From the NCBI RefSeq assembly GCF_042432495.1, contig NZ_JBHLXC010000007.1, positions 62,001 through 126,000 on the forward strand: 64,000 bases of DNA. The letters run 5' to 3'. The DNA comes from Pseudochelatococcus lubricantis. Lineage in GTDB: Bacteria; Pseudomonadota; Alphaproteobacteria; Rhizobiales; Beijerinckiaceae. Positions 16,265 to 24,820 of this stretch are shown here, piece after piece (within the stretch, counting starts at the first letter, position 1; each line of letters starts with the position of its first letter). The position numbers and the translations under genes were made by a program. Below the pieces are notes generated by a model. It was not told the DNA's origin, searched no databases, and saw only the letters and a list, made by a program, of their open reading frames with translations.

Positions 16265-19200
16265 ATGTCGTTCTCTTCGTTTATCTCGTTTTTCCCGGCA
16301 TTCCGTTTCGGCGACGCCGGCTCCAATGTCCTCACGGGTAGCTGGCGCAACGATCGGATATACGGCTTCGGCGGTGACGACGCTATCAGCGGGATGGAAG
16401 GCAACGACATTATTTCCGCCGGTCAGGGCAACGACATCATCGACGGCGGCGCGGGCAGCGACACGATCGACGGCGGCGGCGGCTTCGACATCGCCTACTA
16501 CAGCGGCCATGTCGCCGACTACACCATCGCCCTCGGCCGCCAGCCCTTCCTGTTCGCGCGCCGCTACATCGTCACCGATCTCGCCAACGGCGATCAGGAC
16601 ACGCTCCAGAACGTCGAGGCGCTGCGCTTCGACGCGGACGACTACACGCTCTATCTCGACGGCCGCAACAACGCCGTGCTGGCGCGCGACGACGTGGGTG
16701 CGACCGGCGAGGACAGCGCGCTCACCATCCAGGCGGCCACGCTGCTCGCCAACGACTGGGACTACGAAGGCGACAAGCTCTCCGTCACCGCCGTCTCGTC
16801 GCAGAGCGCGGCGGGCGCCGCCGTGACGCTCGTCGGCGGCGTCGTCACGTACAACCCCGGCAACGTCTTCCAGTATCTCAACGTCGGCCAGACCGCGACG
16901 GATACCTTTACCTACACCGTCGATGACGGCAAGGGCGGCATCGACACCGCGACCGTGACGGTGACCGTCCATGGCGCGAACGACGCGGCTGTCGTGACGG
17001 GCGATCTCGCCGGCACCGTGACCGAGGCGTCGCCCGTCAACCCCGGCACGCCCTCGGCGTCGGGCCAGCTGACCTCCAACGACGTCGACAACGGCAGCGG
17101 CTTCCAGGCTGTCGCCGGCCGGGCGAGCGCCGCCGGCTACGGCGTCTACAGCATCACCGCGGACGGCAAGTGGACCTACACGCTCGACAACGCCAATGCC
17201 GCCGTGGACGCGCTGGACGACGGCGAGAGCCTGACCGACACCTTTACGGTGCTGACCGAGGACGGCACCGCGCAGCAGATCACCGTTACCATCAACGGCG
17301 TCGACGACGCCGTCGCCCCGCAGATCGCGCCCCGCATCAACGAGGTGCACTATGACAACGCCGGCACGGATACGGGCGAATTCATCGAGATCCGCGTTGC
17401 GGCGGGCGAGAGCGTGTCGAACCTGACGATCGAGCTTTACAACGGCAACGACGGTAAGGTCTACGATTCGGCCTCGGTCGCGAGCCTGACGAAGACCACC
17501 GACGGCACGTATGACTATTATGTCTGGTCGCTGCCGGCCAACGGCATCCAGAACGGCTCGCCGGACGGTTTCGCTCTGTCGCGCGGCAACCAGGTGATCG
17601 AGTTCCTGTCCTACGAGGGCAGCTTCAAGGCCGTGAACGGCATCGCCAACGGCCTGACCTCGATCGACATCGGTGTCGAGGAAGCATCCAACACGCCGGT
17701 CGGCCAGTCGCTGCAGCGCACGGGCGATGGCCCGACGGACTGGACCGGTCCGACGGAGAGCACCAAAGGCACCTCGAATGACGGCGTCGCGCCTCAGATC
17801 GCGCCCCGCATCAACGAGGTGCACTACGACAACGCCGGCTCGGACACGGGCGAGTTCATCGAGATCCGCGTCGCGGCGGGCGAGAGCGTGTCAGACCTGA
17901 CGGTCGAGCTTTACAACGGCGCCAACGGCCGCGTTTACGGTTCGACGTCCGTTGCGGCTCTTACCAAGACCACTGACGGCACCTACGACTACTACGTCTG
18001 GAGCCTGCCCACCGATGGCATCCAGAACGGCTCGCCGGACGGTTTCGCGCTGTCGCGCGGCGGCAAGGTGATCGAGTTCCTGTCCTACGAAGGCACGCTC
18101 ACCGCGACGGACGGCACCGCCAACGGGCAGACATCGACCGATATCGGCGTTCAGGAAGGTTCCAGCACGCCGGTCGGCCAGTCGCTGCAGCGCACGGGCG
18201 ACGGCCCTACGGACTGGACCGGCCCGAAGGAGGCCACGAAGGGCGCGGCCAACGACGGCAACGGCGGTGAGCCCAACCCGGGCGAACCGCAGTCGCTGCT
18301 GATCTCGCAGATCCAGGGCACCGCGACCGCCAGCACCTATGAAGGCAAGTACGTGCTTGTCTCTGCCATTGTGACCTACACGACCGGCGACGGCTTCTTC
18401 CTTCAGGAGGAGGACTCCGACGCGGATGCCGACGTGCGCACGTCGGAAGGCATCTTCGTCTACACCGGCTCCGCGTCCGGCGTCGCCGTCGGCGATCACA
18501 TCGATGTTTCCGGCACGGTCGCCGAGTACTACAACCTGACCCAGATCAAGGACGTGACGAAGATCGTCACGCTCTCGCAGCACAATGCCCAGCCGACCCC
18601 GGCGGTCATCGAGCTGTCGCCCGATTTCGTCGCCGACCTCGAACAGTACGAGGGCATGGCGGTCACGCTGAAAACCGGCACGAGCGAGCCGCTCACCATC
18701 ATCGAGAACTACGATTTCGACCGTTACGGCGAGATCGTCGTCTCCGCCGGCGCGCAGGTGCAGCCGACGCAGATCTACAACCCGAACACGCAGCTCGACG
18801 AGATCAAGGCGCTGCAGCAGGACAACGCCAACAACCGCTTCAAGATCGACGACGGCAACTCCGCCCAGAACCCCACGCACTTCCCGTACGCGCCGGCCAG
18901 CACCGGCGACAACGGCAACGGTTACATCGATGCCGGTGATACGTTCACCGAAAACGGTCCCACGCTGCGCGTGGGCGCGGAACTGACCGGTTCCGTGTCC
19001 GGCGTGCTCACCTACAGCTTCGATGAGTTCAAGCTGCTGGTGAATGGTACCCTGCCGATCGATGAAGCCACCAACGGCGGCGCCCGCGAGCAAACGCCGG
19101 AGGACGTCGGCGGCAGGCTGACGGTGTCGAGCTTCAACCTGCTGAACTTCTTCACCACGCTCAACAACGGTTCCGGCAACGGCTCCGGCCCGAACAACCT

Positions 19201-20122
19201 CACGCCGCGCGGCGCGACGACCGAAGGCGACCTGCAGCGCCAGCTCGACAAGATCGTCGAGGCGATGCTGAAGATCGACGCCAGCGTCTTCGGTCTGCAG
19301 GAGCTGGAGAACAACGGCTTCGACAGCGACTCGGCCATCGTCGCGCTGGTCAACGGCCTCAACGCGAAGGCGCCGGCCGGTACGACCTACGCCTTCGTCA
19401 ACCCGACCGCGCAGGGCTCCGATGGCTTCATCGGCACCGACGCCATCACCACCGGCCTCATCTACAAGACGAACGAGGTCAGCGTCGTGGCGAGCGACAT
19501 CTACACCTTCGACGAAGGCGGCCAGCAGAGCACCCGTCCCGCCGTCACCGCCACCTTCGAGGAAGTCGGCACGGGTGAGCAGTTCACGGTCGCCGTTAAC
19601 CACTTCAAGTCGAAGAGCGGCACCGGCACCGGCGCCGATGCCGACAAGGGCGACGGACAGGGCGCCTTCAACGCTACCCGTACCGCAACCGCCCACCAGC
19701 TCGCCGAGTGGCTCGATATCACCAACCCGGACGGTTACTTCGCGAAGCACGGCATCGTCGATCCGGACGCGCTCATCATCGGCGATCTCAACTCCTACGC
19801 GAAGGAAGATCCGGTCACCGCGCTGCGGAACGCCGGCTTCACGGATCTGATCGACGCCTTCATCGGGCAGGATCAGGCCTTCAGCTACCTGTTCAACGGC
19901 CAGCGCGGCACGCTGGATCAGGGGCTGGCGAACAACTCCCTCGCCGGGCAGGTCACGGGCGTGACCGAGTGGCACATCAACGCGCAGGAGCCCGACCTGC
20001 TGAGCTATTCCAGCCAGTACAAGGACCCGCGCTTCTACAACGACGACGTGTTCGCGACGTCGGACCACGATCCGCTGCTCATCGGCCTCGATCTCTCGGC
20101 GCCGTCGGTTTTCTACGCCTGA
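16265..20122 (+). CDS. Large ExeM/NucH-like extracellular nuclease with RTX, VCBS and lamin-tail modules
   Basis: This secreted mosaic protein of 1285 residues contains, in order: RTX calcium-binding nonapeptides near 12-85 (GFGGDDAISGMEGNDIIS type), a cadherin/Big9-like module near 135-240, a VCBS repeat near 245-345, two lamin-tail modules in exact tandem (350-507 and 508-665), an OB-fold-like segment from about 677, and a C-terminal endonuclease/exonuclease/phosphatase domain from about 950. The last has VSSFNLLNFF, VFGLQELENNG, VAVNHFKSKSG, LIIGDLNSYAK and TSDHDPLLIGL. It probably degrades extracellular DNA. No Sec signal peptide is visible and RTX repeats are N-terminal, which is odd. 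Type I secretion is possible, but no transporter lies nearby. ATG 16265 is chosen for its AAGG site over an upstream TTG. Confidence 0.9.
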   Translation: MSFSSFISFFPAFRFGDAGSNVLTGSWRNDRIYGFGGDDAISGMEGNDIISAGQGNDIIDGGAGSDTIDGGGGFDIAYYSGHVADYTIALGRQPFLFARRYIVTDLANGDQDTLQNVEALRFDADDYTLYLDGRNNAVLARDDVGATGEDSALTIQAATLLANDWDYEGDKLSVTAVSSQSAAGAAVTLVGGVVTYNPGNVFQYLNVGQTATDTFTYTVDDGKGGIDTATVTVTVHGANDAAVVTGDLAGTVTEASPVNPGTPSASGQLTSNDVDNGSGFQAVAGRASAAGYGVYSITADGKWTYTLDNANAAVDALDDGESLTDTFTVLTEDGTAQQITVTINGVDDAVAPQIAPRINEVHYDNAGTDTGEFIEIRVAAGESVSNLTIELYNGNDGKVYDSASVASLTKTTDGTYDYYVWSLPANGIQNGSPDGFALSRGNQVIEFLSYEGSFKAVNGIANGLTSIDIGVEEASNTPVGQSLQRTGDGPTDWTGPTESTKGTSNDGVAPQIAPRINEVHYDNAGSDTGEFIEIRVAAGESVSDLTVELYNGANGRVYGSTSVAALTKTTDGTYDYYVWSLPTDGIQNGSPDGFALSRGGKVIEFLSYEGTLTATDGTANGQTSTDIGVQEGSSTPVGQSLQRTGDGPTDWTGPKEATKGAANDGNGGEPNPGEPQSLLISQIQGTATASTYEGKYVLVSAIVTYTTGDGFFLQEEDSDADADVRTSEGIFVYTGSASGVAVGDHIDVSGTVAEYYNLTQIKDVTKIVTLSQHNAQPTPAVIELSPDFVADLEQYEGMAVTLKTGTSEPLTIIENYDFDRYGEIVVSAGAQVQPTQIYNPNTQLDEIKALQQDNANNRFKIDDGNSAQNPTHFPYAPASTGDNGNGYIDAGDTFTENGPTLRVGAELTGSVSGVLTYSFDEFKLLVNGTLPIDEATNGGAREQTPEDVGGRLTVSSFNLLNFFTTLNNGSGNGSGPNNLTPRGATTEGDLQRQLDKIVEAMLKIDASVFGLQELENNGFDSDSAIVALVNGLNAKAPAGTTYAFVNPTAQGSDGFIGTDAITTGLIYKTNEVSVVASDIYTFDEGGQQSTRPAVTATFEEVGTGEQFTVAVNHFKSKSGTGTGADADKGDGQGAFNATRTATAHQLAEWLDITNPDGYFAKHGIVDPDALIIGDLNSYAKEDPVTALRNAGFTDLIDAFIGQDQAFSYLFNGQRGTLDQGLANNSLAGQVTGVTEWHINAQEPDLLSYSSQYKDPRFYNDDVFATSDHDPLLIGLDLSAPSVFYA
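17312..18259 (+). repeat. Tandem 474-bp duplication encoding two lamin-tail modules
   Basis: Bases 17312-17785 and 17786-18259 are two copies of one 158-codon module inside the nuclease gene, each beginning APQIAPRINEVHYDNAG and ending near a TKG..NDG linker. The period is exactly 474 bp. The copies differ at scattered codons, so the duplication is not brand new. Confidence 0.9.
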
Positions 20123-20156
20123 TCGAAGGCGATCCGAACGTCCTGATCGCATAACC

Positions 20157-20193
20157 GCGGGGCGGCATCCGGCTGGAACGGATGCCGCCCCGC
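20157..20193 (+). terminator. 15-bp hairpin after the nuclease gene
   Basis: A perfect 15-bp GC-rich stem (20157-20171 with 20179-20193) encloses a 7-base loop, 34 bases after the nuclease stop. No T-run follows. It probably separates the nuclease from mepA. Confidence 0.6.
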
Positions 20194-20290
20194 ACCGTCT
20201 TCCACATGCGTTGCGGCATGGGCCGTTGCGTGCGGGCGGCGATGCTGCCAGAGTTGCGGCAATGCCATCGATCCATGGGCTTCGTCTCCG

Positions 20291-21223
20291 ATGCGTCCAA
20301 GCAGCACCTTTCTGTTCAGCATTCTCCTGTCGGCCGCTGTCACCGCCGGCGGCTTACTCTCGCCCGCCATGGCGCAGGACAATGCCCGGCAGGAGGCAGC
20401 CCGCCGGCAGGCGGTTCTGAAAACGCTGCCCGGCGATGCCGCGCGGCGGCTGTTCGGGCAGGTGGAAACACCCTCGGGCGGTCCGGCGCAGGTCTACGGG
20501 TTTTACTCGAAGGGATGCGTCGCCGGTGCGGTCGAGCTGCCTGCCGACGGAGCGACGTGGCAGGTGATGCGGCCCTCGCGTAACCGCGCCTTCGGGCATC
20601 CTTCCCTGATCACCTTCATCGAGAAGATCGCGGCGGGTGCGCCGGCTGCTGCCGGCTGGTCGGGCCTGCTCGTCGGCGATATCGGCCAGCCGCGCGGCGG
20701 CCCCATGCTGACGGGCCACGCCTCGCACCAGATCGGCATCGATGCCGATATCTGGCTCACGCCGGCGCCCTCGCGCCGCCTCGCCGTCAGCGAGCGGGAC
20801 AATCTGTCCGCGACCAATGTCGTCGCCGGTGACTGGAACGACATCGACCCCGGCCGCTGGACCGCCGCCCATCACAGGCTGCTGCGCTATGTGGCCGGCC
20901 GGCCGGAGGTGGCGCGCCTGTTTGTCAACCCGGCCATCAAGAAGGCGCTCTGCCGCGAGGCGGACGGCGATCGTCGCTGGTTGTCGAAGGTCCGGCCGGC
21001 GCCGGGCCACAACTACCATTTCCACATCCGGCTCGCCTGCCCGCGCGGCAGCGCCGCCTGCCGTAACCAGGACCCGCCGCCGGCCGACGACGGGTGCGGC
21101 AAGGAACTCGCCTGGTGGTTCTCGGATGAGGCGCGCCGGCCCAAGAAGCAGGCGCCGCCGCCTCCGCCGCTGCGGCTCGCCGACCTGCCGCCGCAGTGCC
21201 GCGCCGTGCTGGAGGCGCCCTGA
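20291..21223 (+). CDS. mepA: Penicillin-insensitive murein endopeptidase (MepA)
   Basis: This 310-residue periplasmic LAS-type zinc peptidase cleaves D-Ala-mDAP crosslinks in peptidoglycan. It starts with a signal peptide (FLFSILLSAAVTAGGLL, cleavage near AMA-QD). Zinc and active-site motifs are GHASHQIGIDADIWL and APGHNYHFHIRLACP. The cysteine-bearing SKGCVAGAV and the C-terminal CRNQDPP segment are typical of the family. A proline-rich tail (KKQAPPPPPLRLADLP) ends the protein. It is convergent with dctD across a strong hairpin. There is no obvious functional link to its neighbours. Confidence 0.94.
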   Translation: MRPSSTFLFSILLSAAVTAGGLLSPAMAQDNARQEAARRQAVLKTLPGDAARRLFGQVETPSGGPAQVYGFYSKGCVAGAVELPADGATWQVMRPSRNRAFGHPSLITFIEKIAAGAPAAAGWSGLLVGDIGQPRGGPMLTGHASHQIGIDADIWLTPAPSRRLAVSERDNLSATNVVAGDWNDIDPGRWTAAHHRLLRYVAGRPEVARLFVNPAIKKALCREADGDRRWLSKVRPAPGHNYHFHIRLACPRGSAACRNQDPPPADDGCGKELAWWFSDEARRPKKQAPPPPPLRLADLPPQCRAVLEAP

Positions 21224-21267
21224 ACCCGGGCAGCTTGATCTCATTCAGGCCCTGTCCATAGTCACTG

Positions 21268-21303
21268 GAATCTGTCCTGTTTCAACGTAAACAGGACAGA
21301 TTC
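21268..21303. terminator. Bidirectional terminator between mepA and dctD
   Basis: A perfect 15-bp stem (21268-21282 with 21289-21303) with loop CAACGT contains TCTGTCCTGTTT and its complement. It sits at the convergent junction and reaches the dctD stop codon. The T-rich inner strand and its location favour termination in both directions. Confidence 0.7.
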
Positions 21304-22664
21304 TAGACGAAGTCGCTTCTCACCAGCCCGTGGCGCTGCAGCTTGTCGTAGAATGTCTTGCGCGGGATGCCGAGCGCGTCGATGGCGGCCTTCGCGTTGC
21401 CCTTGCTCTCCTTGAGCGCCTTGCGGATAAGCTCGGCCTCGTAAAGCTCCATCTGGCGGGGCAGGCTGAACTTCTCGTCGCTTTCCGCCTCGTCCCGCCA
21501 CGCAGGGACGTCGAGCAGCCCGAGCGCGTACCGCTCGGCGGCGTGGGCGAGTTCCCGCACATTGCCGGGCCAGGGATGCGTGCTCAGAAACTCCCGCAAT
21601 GCCGGCGTCACGTCGGGCGGCTCGATCCCGAAGCGCGCGGCGGCCCGGTTGAGGAAGTGCACGAAGAGCAGCGGGATGTCGTCGCGCCGCTCGCGCAGCG
21701 GCGGGATGGTCACGCTGACGACGTTGAGCCGGAAATAGAGATCTTCCCGAAAATCGCCGCGGACGGCGGGATCGCCGAGATCGATCTTGGCGGCCGCGAT
21801 CACGCGCAGGTCGAGCTGGCGGCTTTCGTTGCCGCCGAGCGGCACGACCTCCCGCTTTTCGAGCACGCGCAGCAGCTTCGCCTGCGCGGCGAGGGGCATG
21901 CTCTCGATCTCGTCGAGGAACAGCGTCCCGCCGCTGGAATACTCGACGTGGCCGATGCGCTTCTTCAGCGCGCCGGTGAAGGCGCCTGCCTCGTGGCCGA
22001 AGAGTTCGCTCTCGATGACGTTTTCGGGCAGCGCGCCGCAGTTGAGGGCGACGAAGCGCCCCTCGCGCCGGCGGCTCCAGCGGTGCAGCAGTTCCGCCGC
22101 CACTTCCTTGCCGCTGCCCGTTTCGCCGTTGACGAGGACGTCGACATCGGCGATGGCGATCTGGCGCAGCGTCTGGCGCAGCCGCTCCATGACGGGTGTC
22201 TGGCCGATCAGCGGCACGTCCTCCTGCGCGTGGGCGGCGGCGTCGCGCAGCCGCCGGTTTTCGAGCACCAGCCGACGTTTCTCCACCGCGCGCTGCACGC
22301 TCTGCACGAGACGGTCGGCGGAATAAGGCTTGGCGATGAAGTCGTAGGCGCCCTTGTGCATGGCCTCCACCGCCATATCGATGTCGCCATGGCCGGTAAT
22401 CAGGATGACCGGGATATCGGCGTCGATCTCGCGCAGGCGGCGGAACAGCTGGAAGCCGTCCATGCCCGGCATGCGGACATCGGTGACGACGGCGCCGGGA
22501 AAGCCGGCGTCGATGGCCGCCACCAGCTGCGCGCCCGTCTCGAACGGCCGGACGTCCAGCCCCGCCAGTTCGAGCGTCTGCACGTTCGCCCGCCTCACCT
22601 CGGCGTCGTCGTCGACGAAAGCCACGTCGATCCGCTCGCCCGCTTCCGCGTCACTCCGGCTCAT
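21303..22664 (-). CDS. dctD: C4-dicarboxylate sigma-54 response regulator DctD
   Basis: This 453-residue NtrC-family activator has three domains. A receiver domain carries the phosphoacceptor Asp62 in VVTDVRMPGMDG. A central AAA+ domain has Walker A GETGSGKE and the sigma-54-contacting GAFTGA in HEAGAFTGALKKR. A C-terminal Fis-type helix-turn-helix ends in KAAIDALGIPRKTFYDKLQ. It overlaps the dctB stop by 14 bases. Phosphorylated DctD should bind the tandem sites at 24583-24633 and drive the -24/-12 promoter at 24705-24720 before dctA. The identity rests on the complete dctA/dctB context as well as on the domains. Confidence 0.95.
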   Translation of the reverse strand: MSRSDAEAGERIDVAFVDDDAEVRRANVQTLELAGLDVRPFETGAQLVAAIDAGFPGAVVTDVRMPGMDGFQLFRRLREIDADIPVILITGHGDIDMAVEAMHKGAYDFIAKPYSADRLVQSVQRAVEKRRLVLENRRLRDAAAHAQEDVPLIGQTPVMERLRQTLRQIAIADVDVLVNGETGSGKEVAAELLHRWSRRREGRFVALNCGALPENVIESELFGHEAGAFTGALKKRIGHVEYSSGGTLFLDEIESMPLAAQAKLLRVLEKREVVPLGGNESRQLDLRVIAAAKIDLGDPAVRGDFREDLYFRLNVVSVTIPPLRERRDDIPLLFVHFLNRAAARFGIEPPDVTPALREFLSTHPWPGNVRELAHAAERYALGLLDVPAWRDEAESDEKFSLPRQMELYEAELIRKALKESKGNAKAAIDALGIPRKTFYDKLQRHGLVRSDFV

Positions 22665-24609
22665 GGTCTGTCCGTCCGCTCTGCTCCCGCGCGCTCTCGG
22701 CATCTTCGATACGCTTGAGATGAATGGTGAAACACGTTCCCCGCTCGGGGGAACTCTCGACATCGAGAGAACCGCCGAAAGCGGTAACGATGTCGTTGCA
22801 GATGACGTGGCCAAGGCCGAGCCCGTCCTGCTTGGTCGTGGTGAAGGGGGTGAACAGGCGCTGCATGACCTCGTCGGGGATGCCCGGGCCGTTGTCGCGG
22901 ACGCTTAGCAGCACCTCGTTCTCCTGCGTGCGCCAGTCCAGCTCCAGCCGGCTTCCCGGCCTGCCTTCCATTGCCTCGATGGCGTTCTGCATGAGGTTGA
23001 CGAGCACCTGCTCCAGCCGGATGCGGTTGCCGACGACCTTCACCTCCTGCGGCGGCATGTTGCACACCATCTCCACGCCCTGTTGCCGCAACCGGTTGTG
23101 CAGCAGCAGCAGCGCGCCCTCGATGGATTGCGTGACGGCGGTCGCCTCCAGGCCGCCGGTGCGCCGGCGCGCGAAGGCACGCAGGTCCTCCATGATGGTG
23201 CTGATGCGCTGCGTCAGCGAGGCGATGGCGGCGAGGTTCTCCCGCACGGCCTCGTTCCTGTTGCGCTGCAGCAGGACTTGCGCATTGTCGGCATAGCTGC
23301 GGATGGCGGCGGTCGGCTGGTTGATGTCGTGCGCGATGCCGGCCGACACCTGCCCGAGGATGGCGAGCCGGTTGGCCTGCGCCAGTTCTTCCCGCATCTC
23401 CTGCAGGCGGGTGACGGCCTCCTGCCGCTGCAGCACCTCCGACTGGAGCCTTTCGTTGGCCGTGCTGAGTTCGCGCGTGCGGTCGCGGACGCGCCGTTCC
23501 AGCTCGGCCCGCGCCGCCTCGCTCTCGGCGGCGCGCCGCTGGTTGCGGTTGTGGCGGTGCACGAGCCAGCCCGCCGCCGCCAGCAGCGGGGCGACGAGGG
23601 CGGTCGCGGTCAGGCGTCCTTCGTAGGCGGCGGCTTTCGCCTCCCGGTCCACGGCGGCGAGCAGGTGCAGCGTCCATTGCGTGGAGGGCACGGGAACGCG
23701 GGTCCGCAGGAATCGCGACGGCGCCGCCGCACCCGGCAGCAGCGCGGTAACGATGTCCGGCGTTCCGGCGGCGACGACCGGTGTGACCGGCACCGGCGTC
23801 AGCGGCGCATCGCCGAACTGCAGGCTCTTGCGCAGCGCCTGCTTGTCGCTCTCCGCAATCGTGGCGATCGTCCGGAAGCGCCACTCGGGAACCCGGGAAA
23901 CCACGACCACGTCATGCGCGTCGCTGACGTAGGATATCTCGGGCGCGTTGCGCCAGTCCTCCTCCACCTGATCGAACTGCACCTTGACGACGACGACGCC
24001 CGTCACACCGCCAGGCCCCTCGATCCGGCGGGTGATGTAGAGGCCGGGCACGCGGCTGGCCGTGCCGAGCGCGTAATACTCGGCCGCGCCCCGGCCGAGG
24101 GCGTCGAGAAAATAGGGGCGGAAGCTGTAATCGTTGCCGACAAAGCTGATGGGCGTGCGCCAGTTGCTCGCCGCGAGCGTCAGGCCGCTCCTGTTCAGGA
24201 GATAGATGACGGATGCCCGCGTGCCTTCCGCGAGCGTCTCGAATTTGACATTGAGCGCCTGCAGCCGCGCGGGGTTCTCGTCGGCCAGCGCCGCCTGCAC
24301 CTCGGCGTCCTGCGTCAGCACGAAGGGGAGGGACCGCTGCTTCTCCAGCACGGTGCGCAGGAGGGCGGCGTTGATCACCGCCGTGTGGCGGGCCCGGTCG
24401 CCGAGCGCGGCATAGGCGCGGGCACGGCCCCGCTCGCCGCCGACCGACAGCGCGGCGGCGAGCAGCAGGGCCGCCGCCACCGCGTAGACGACCCATACGA
24501 AACCCGGCCTGCCGCGCAGCAGGCCGAGCGGCCTGCGGGCCGCCTGCCGGAACGAGGTGACGAGCGAGCTGTCCATGGGCACTGTGCGAAATCTCGGACA
24601 ATAGAACAT
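22651..24609 (-). CDS. dctB: C4-dicarboxylate sensor histidine kinase DctB
   Basis: This 652-residue inner-membrane kinase has a first transmembrane helix near residues 36-57 (FVWVVYAVAAALLLAAALSV) and a periplasmic double-PAS/Cache sensor region up to about 310. SNWRTPISFVGNDYSFRPYF is typical of DctB. After a second membrane helix (TALVAPLLAAAGWLVH) come a coiled coil, the H-box IAHDINQPTAAIRSYADNA with His near 426, the N-box NLMQNAIEAMEG, and the G-boxes DNGPGIPDEVM and GLGLGHVICNDIV. ATG 24609 is used, but ATG 24576 is also possible. With the longer form, an activator site lies inside the first codons. Confidence 0.94.
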   Translation of the reverse strand: MFYCPRFRTVPMDSSLVTSFRQAARRPLGLLRGRPGFVWVVYAVAAALLLAAALSVGGERGRARAYAALGDRARHTAVINAALLRTVLEKQRSLPFVLTQDAEVQAALADENPARLQALNVKFETLAEGTRASVIYLLNRSGLTLAASNWRTPISFVGNDYSFRPYFLDALGRGAAEYYALGTASRVPGLYITRRIEGPGGVTGVVVVKVQFDQVEEDWRNAPEISYVSDAHDVVVVSRVPEWRFRTIATIAESDKQALRKSLQFGDAPLTPVPVTPVVAAGTPDIVTALLPGAAAPSRFLRTRVPVPSTQWTLHLLAAVDREAKAAAYEGRLTATALVAPLLAAAGWLVHRHNRNQRRAAESEAARAELERRVRDRTRELSTANERLQSEVLQRQEAVTRLQEMREELAQANRLAILGQVSAGIAHDINQPTAAIRSYADNAQVLLQRNRNEAVRENLAAIASLTQRISTIMEDLRAFARRRTGGLEATAVTQSIEGALLLLHNRLRQQGVEMVCNMPPQEVKVVGNRIRLEQVLVNLMQNAIEAMEGRPGSRLELDWRTQENEVLLSVRDNGPGIPDEVMQRLFTPFTTTKQDGLGLGHVICNDIVTAFGGSLDVESSPERGTCFTIHLKRIEDAESAREQSGRTDHEPE

Positions 24610-24633
24610 CTACTGAGAGCGATTTTCCGCACA
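24583..24633. promoter_or_regulatory. Tandem DctD upstream activating sites
   Basis: Two imperfect dyads, TGTGCGAAATCTCGGACA (24583-24600) and a partner ending GATTTTCCGCACA (24616-24633), have centres 33 bp apart, about three helical turns. They lie roughly 85-115 bp upstream of the -24 element before dctA. Tandem DctD sites with TGTGCG/CGCACA arms are established upstream of rhizobial dctA. The match here is by eye. Confidence 0.7.
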
Positions 24634-24704
24634 AATAGCAAGCGAATAATCGTGATTCTAGAAATTATATAACATTATCAGATACATAATACTCATTTTG
24701 TTTG

Positions 24705-24720
24705 TGGCGCGAAATTTGCT
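24705..24720 (+). promoter_or_regulatory. Sigma-54 promoter of dctA
   Basis: TGGCGCGAAATTTGCT matches the -24/-12 consensus TGGCACG-N4-TTGCA. GG and GC are exactly 10 bases apart. It points at dctA, whose GTG start is 100 bases downstream, and lies in an AT-rich gap below the two DctD-like sites. Confidence 0.85.
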
Positions 24721-24820
24721 TTGGCCCTCCCGTGCCACGCAGGGACAGCGTTCTGCTCCGGTTGGAAGGAAGGGCAAGCTTTCTGTCGCTGTCACCCCAA
24801 GATAAAACAGGAGGAAATCT

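Noticed and set aside
17891..20152. A 753-codon minus-strand frame opposite the nuclease gene
   Set aside because: It is repetitive Val/Asp/Arg-rich sequence that mirrors the codon pattern of the plus-strand gene, with no domain or ribosome site. The 529-codon frame at 16235-17824 is rejected for the same reason.
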